The notes below the pieces were generated by a model. It was not told where the DNA came from. It did no database searches and saw only the letters and a list, made by a program, of their open reading frames with translations. From Chloromonas sp. AAM2 (taxonomy: Eukaryota; Chlorophyta; Chlorophyceae; Chlamydomonadales; Chlamydomonadaceae): DNA of 28,312 nucleotides. The position numbers and the translations under genes are program-made. Positions 23,345 through 28,312 of the stretch are shown here, piece by piece. The stretch's first letter is position 1. Each line of letters starts with the position of its first letter. The stretch spans positions 31,533 to 59,844 of the forward strand of contig QAXH01006108.1 of assembly GCA_004335635.1 (NCBI GenBank), given 5' to 3'.

Positions 23345-24450
23345 TCAACGACAACAGAGCCCAGACCCAAGGCTGGCCCCATGCACGTTCCCTACGCCAG
23401 TGTGACACAACTGACAGAAGAACTGACAGAACTGACCCAATAAGCGTGACTACCGGCCGGCTTTTGCCAAACTTTTGACGTTGGTATCGGCTCTCACTTC
23501 ACAGTGCTCACTCCCGCCAAGCACACCTTGCCAGTGAGCCATCCACCCCTATGAGCGCAGGCTCAAATATAATTCTTCTAGGAACAAAACTGGCTGATCT
23601 AACAGGTCGCCTGGTCAGCAATAAAATCGTGTGGCAATTGATTGTTGCCTGTGTGTTCGTCTGTAGACAATAAAACAACGTTGTGTTGAACTCTTGCGTT
23701 TCTTTCCTCAACAGCTCGTGGCTTCTGGCCCTGCAGAGCTTGTGCTTAATTTATTGAGTCCCTGTTCCTGGACATGCACATGAGCCTACTGTCTGAAAGC
23801 CACGGGCCTGATCACCATGTATATATCATATTGGCCCAACGACACATTGACACTGTGGTCTTCATCTTTAGGTTGGCCGTATCGACAACTCATGACTGCC
23901 GTGCTCGATTTGTAAGTGCTGACAGTCGCCCAGCTAATGTTTGAAAGACTAGACTGCATAGGTCCACAGTGGTTCCACAGCGCAGGAGATGCGCCGTCCA
24001 CCGCCCAAAATGTCGGGATATGACCGCCCAAGTCAAGAACGGCAACAAACAAGCAACGTGCAGGCCAGGCGTTGCTCAGTCAATGCCTGGCATAGTCAGC
24101 TTGAAAATACCATTCCCAATCACTCTCGAGTAAACACCGTGTCTCCCAATGTTGGTGGTTAACAGACCCGCAATTCCTCTTAAAGTAAAACCCTATAGGA
24201 TGATCGGATACTGGGACGATCAGAAATAGGGCATGTCAGGTACCGAACCTTTAACACTGACAGGCACCACCGTCGCGTCGGGCCTGTTGCGTATACCTAC
24301 AAATGGCTGTCCATGGCGCACGATTCACATACGTATCTCTTGCATACTTTTTATACACTAGCCAGGTGCAGCCACCTCCTGGTGCTGAACGTTCGCCCTT
24401 GCTTGCTACGTGTAAATACAATACAGCTAACATTTGTATCATATATACGT
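23345..24450. other. convergent intergenic region
   Basis: Holds the 3' ends of the tetraspan gene (plus) and the peptidase gene (minus), which meet tail to tail. No coding-like frame was found. Two AATAAA sites and one TGTAA could end the plus-strand transcript. Confidence 0.5.
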
Positions 24451-27400
24451 TCAAGGTGTCACGTTGAGGTTTTCTTTGAGCACGGCTGCCACAGTGATCC
24501 ACTGTTCGAAGTCCGTCTGCGGCTTGTCCAGCGCGTGCGTGTCCTCGGGGAACACGAGCGTGCGCACCGGCACCCCTGCCGCCCTCAGGGCCGAGGCGTA
24601 CTGCTGACCGTCGGCCAGGGGCACTCGCCGGTCCTTGGCGCCCAGCATGAGCGTCACGGGCGCCTGGGGACAGCGAGGCAGGCCAAGGCAACACAGGTGC
24701 ACAATGTGGACTGTCCAGCCCACAAAACACGCAGCCTTTTCATAACAGCCGACCAAATGCTGAGCCTTACAGGCAGGGGTGCACGAGTCACCGAGGCAAC
24801 ACGCTGAGGTGCGGGTGCTGAGGGCCTTCCGAATCTAATGAATAGGGATACAGGGCCCGCAGGGATCAGGCTGAGGTGTGGGCTGCAACCGCCACACCCA
24901 CCTTGACGTTATGCACGTGGGCCACCGGTGACTGGCGGTGCATGCGCTCCAGGTCCTCCGGGGAAGCCACCGCAGCGGCACGCCTTAGCCCCTCCTCGCA
25001 CCCCCACACCTGCATGGCACATGGGGATCACATGGGATCACGTGTATGTGCTAAAAGCACTGCTATCAAATGATCATTTTTTCCGTTTATGCTGGGCTCA
25101 AACCACCTGTGTATGCCTGAACAACCCACACCTGGTGCGCTGCTGCAACCTGCCCAACTTGCTTTCACCTGTGAGGGGCACATGCAAGTGCTCAAAGCAT
25201 GTGTTGACTTCTCCCCGCAGTGATATGCCTGTACAACCCTCACTGTACACTGTGCAAGCCGCACGCTGTGACACCTGATTTTTGTTTGTCGATCGATACG
25301 TACGCCAGCCAGCTACTACTGGCACGACTTGCTGTAAAATGTGGCAAACGCCATCTGACCTTGCACTCCATTTCCTGCGATCAAAACTGAGAGTGCACCT
25401 GCTGCCACCTGCCTAACTTGCTCCTGGCAAGCAGCAATGCACCTTCTGATATTGTTTTCCTGATTCACTGACCATTACACACAAACACGTACCTGCCTGA
25501 CTTTCTTTCACATCCGATGAGCTCCATTTGGCCTTGCATTCCCTTTTCTCCCGTCTACAAGCAGCACACTGGCCTGTACACACACTCCCATACCTCGACA
25601 AAGCACCAGTCGGTGATGTCCGTGATGCCGACCATGAGGCTGATGTTGCAAACGGGGTTGCGCATCACGCCGGCCCTGAAGGCCGTGGGGTGCTGCCCCA
25701 GCAGGTGCCCTGACAGGAAACCGCCGTGACTGCCGCCCACCACAGCCACACGCGCTGGGTCACACACACCTGGATTGCACATACATGTATGGATATTATT
25801 GCTCTGGGTTAACATTGTAACATTGCTCATTTGATTGGTGATTCAATGTTGCTATGATGCTATGATTGCTATTGATAATTCAGTTGCGACCACGCATATT
25901 GGGTTATTATTGCTTACCTGATTGGATTAATAATTGCTACGATGCTATAATTTCTACTGATAATTTTGTTGGTATCACTACTATTACCGTCAAAGTATTC
26001 ATCTCCTTGAACAAGCATTTAAATGCAGACATTTGGCCCTCTGTACACATGGCGTGGCATAGTGCACAATGGCATGGCACAAGCCAACCGCACGTATGCA
26101 GCACCCGCACTGTGCCAGGCAAGCGCAGAGTCTGACATGCCTGAAGCACACCAACGGCACTTGCATCACGCCAGGCATGTGGCTCCCGGTGCACGCAGGG
26201 AAAGGGTGACACATACGCCTTCGTGCATTAGGAGGAACGTTCCAAGCCTTCCTCTTACCGATGTCCACCGCTGCGGCCAGTGCTGCCATGCAGTCCTGCA
26301 CGTCCTGACTGCCCACATGCCCCGGCAGGGACTGAAGAGCGGCCTGGCCAAAGCCTGCATGGAAAGGTGCAACAGGGTTGGCGGTGGAAGCACGCGTGCA
26401 GGGAAGCACACTGTGAGGTGGCACATGCGCTGCGCCCGCAGTCAAGATGAAGGCAATGCCACATTCAACAAGTCCTCACAATCAGGAGTATGTTCAAAAG
26501 CATGTTCGTGTGGTTTCCCAGTCGCTCTCTAGGTGGCCCTGGCACCTTGTATACCAGACTGTTCTCTCTCTTCAGTTGCAAAGACTCTCAACACCGCATG
26601 CCTGCACAAGTGGCCGACAAGCGCATGACGCGCCGACATGGCCCACGCTGCAGTCCCATGCAGTTTCACATCCCACGGACCTGCTGAACCTTGGGGCTCG
26701 GGCAGCCAGTGGGCTGAATCGGGCCTCCCACTGACCTGTTGACCCCCTGTAGTTTGGCAGCACAATGGCGTATCCCAGGGACGCCAGGAAGGCGTGCATG
26801 GGGTACCATCCCAGTGTGACAGCTGTGTGTGGACCGCCATGCGGGGCCAAGACAGTGGGCAGCGGGCCTGGACGCACACAGACACAGGCGTCATGCAGTC
26901 AGCCGTCAGTGTGCGGTGCTTGAGCATGCACGCAACCATGGAACGCCTGTGATGCCGCTTTCTCGCAGCCCCTTGCATAAACGACTTGCCCGCCACGTGT
27001 TTTACTCATTATTTGCTTGGGTTCACAGTAATGATCTCCTGAATACCGGTTGGAAGATCTTCGGTACGAGCCAGCTGCCCATTGCCACCAGGTATCTGTC
27101 CCTGTTCCGTATGCTACGCTACATTTAGTCATGCCCGTCAGTCAAAGCCATCACTGGCTGATGCAGACGCATGGTTTCCAGTACACACTGTTGGAGCTGA
27201 GTGGTACTTTGCCTTCACACACAACTGCCACATGTACTGCCTGTGCAGGGAGTTGCCTATTCCAGCCTGTGTTGCAGCAAACCAGCTATCTAATCCTCTA
27301 TGCCACTAGAGACATAGACTAGAGAGCACACAGCTGCCCACCTGCTCTGTTCCGCGGTGCAATGACCACGCTCTCGAACTGCTGTGACGTCTCGCCCACA

Positions 27401-27992
27401 GTCGGAGTCACCTGCACATGGGAGCGATCAGTCCCACGCGGTGCACACCACCCTCCAAGCGCCGGGCCTGGTCAACAATACTAATGCACAGCGACATGGA
27501 CCTGCACACTTTTGCTATCAACAGCGTTTGATGAAAGCTCTGGAAGCACAGCTGCAAGGGTCTGAGCAAATTGCCATTCAGAGTTTAGAGCCATTATTCT
27601 GCATCTCACCAAGGCTTGACAAAAGACACAGGAGATGATTCGCTCCAAATGACTGGAAACAAAGGTTTGGGTTCAGTGACAAGGGTTAGGCAATAGAAAC
27701 GGGCAGCTGTGCCCCTTCAGTTTGTGCTGTTCACCTGCATGATATCGCATCCAAGGTTGGCCATGTGCTCCGCCACAACACCGGGTAGCGGTGGGGCTAA
27801 GCCTTGCACCGCCCGCCAGGCCAGGGCCTCTGCGCCTGTGCTGCTACTTAGGCCTGCGAGCAACAGACACACAAGCAGCACACTGAAAATACAAGAAACA
27901 CACACACAACAAGCGGCACACAAGCGGCACAGTAAAGCATCCATCGCCTTGATGCAAACCCCGCCTACCGGCACATGCGGTGCTAGTCAGGC
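24451..27992 (-). CDS. APEH: acylamino-acid-releasing enzyme (acylaminoacyl peptidase), 3' part of the gene
   Basis: Serine peptidase of the prolyl oligopeptidase family (S9C) that removes N-acylated residues from peptides in the cytosol (or plastid in plants). Exons on the minus strand: 27992-27969 (24-nt microexon, tentative), 27853-27735, 27411-27342, 26867-26736, 26354-26259, 25769-25594, 25009-24902, 24663-24451. All are GT..AG and in phase, covering about 310 residues of the catalytic hydrolase domain. Landmarks in order: APHGGPHT (oxyanion region), LPNYRGSTGFGQAALQSLPG, GSQDVQDC, GGSHGGFLSGHL with the nucleophile Ser, RNPVCNISLM, DITDWCFVE, MLGAKDRRVP with the Asp and EDTHALDKP with the His. 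The triad is complete. The C-terminus LKENLNVTP is of normal length. The beta-propeller part must lie beyond 28312. The first two exons listed carry little conserved sequence. Confidence 0.92.
25833..25971. repeat. AT-rich degenerate duplication in a peptidase intron
   Basis: Segments 25833-25886 and 25920-25971 share GATTGG..TTGCTAYGATGCTAT and CTGATAATT/TTGATAATT words with a spacing of about 87 bases. The block is much richer in A+T than its surroundings. Confidence 0.6.
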
Positions 27993-28312
27993 CTGTGAGG
28001 GACGCACGGGACAGATAGGCACGCCACAGAGATGCATCCACTGACTGCAGCCATCAATGCAACCCTACACCAGACAAGGCAGCACCTGTGCGCACACACA
28101 ACGGCTGCCACGTGCTCCGGGCCCAGCTGGCTCAACAGGCAGGGCACAGGAAGCAGCAGGGCGGAGGGCACAGGAGCTAAGTGTTACAAGGCAGAAGGCA
28201 ACACACCTGTGTTTACGGAAACAAAGTAACAGCCAAGCAGTTGAGACTGCATTACTAGAGAACTTACATTACATTACGGAAACGCAAACAGGGTCGGCCA
28301 ATTCCTAGATGG
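27993..28312. other. no assigned exon; probably upstream intron of the peptidase gene
   Basis: The peptidase gene must continue to the right. I see no segment here that matches the propeller domain with good splice sites. A minus-strand reading at about 28100-28160 (LLSQLGPEHVAAVV) is protein-like, but its ends are unsupported. Confidence 0.4.

Noticed and set aside
24313..24807. 164-codon plus-strand ORF over the peptidase 3' end
   Set aside because: It is antisense to the exon that carries the catalytic Asp and His of the peptidase, whose motif order and phase are unambiguous.

Overview
This window is nuclear DNA of a eukaryote, most probably a chlorophyte green alga. Its real genes are cut into many short exons (24 to 732 nt) with GT..AG introns whose acceptors often read (T)GCAG. 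Introns are full of minisatellites, coding parts favour G/C at third positions, and the proteins are eukaryotic: an ERAD lectin with a signal peptide and an HDEL end, a mitochondrial-type aspartate aminotransferase, an acylaminoacyl peptidase and a tetraspan membrane protein. I rebuilt gene models by hand from splice sites, reading phase and protein motifs. No prokaryotic operon, CRISPR array, tRNA or rRNA was seen. Layout: 1-5.7 kb is a repeat-rich accessory stretch without a confident complete gene. It holds a scrambled gene fragment on both strands around a 109-bp inverted repeat (2810-2918 / 3471-3580), an AT-rich satellite (3667-3837) and several orphan coding-like ORFs. 5.87-14.69 kb (minus strand) is a 12-exon gene, 712 codons, for an OS-9/Yos9-type ER lectin: signal peptide, a complete MRH domain built from five exons, a charged middle, a very long Gln/Glu repeat tail and a C-terminal HDEL. 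15.03-19.50 kb (plus strand) is a complete 10-exon aspartate aminotransferase gene (430 aa). Its ATG lies head to head with that of the OS-9 gene, only 340 bp apart, so the two share a bidirectional promoter region. 21.04-23.34 kb (plus) is a 6-exon gene for a 257-aa four-helix membrane protein that I do not recognise. 24.45-27.99 kb (minus) is the 3' part of an acylamino-acid-releasing enzyme gene with its full Ser-Asp-His triad; its 5' part lies beyond the right edge. The recognised genes do not form one pathway. The most striking features are the HDEL-tagged Q-rich OS-9, a change of the hallmark Trp-Trp of its sugar-binding domain to Leu-Trp, repeated duplication of exon 3' ends together with their splice donors into the adjacent introns, and an inverted repeat whose flipping would reconnect two phase-compatible exons now lying on opposite strands.
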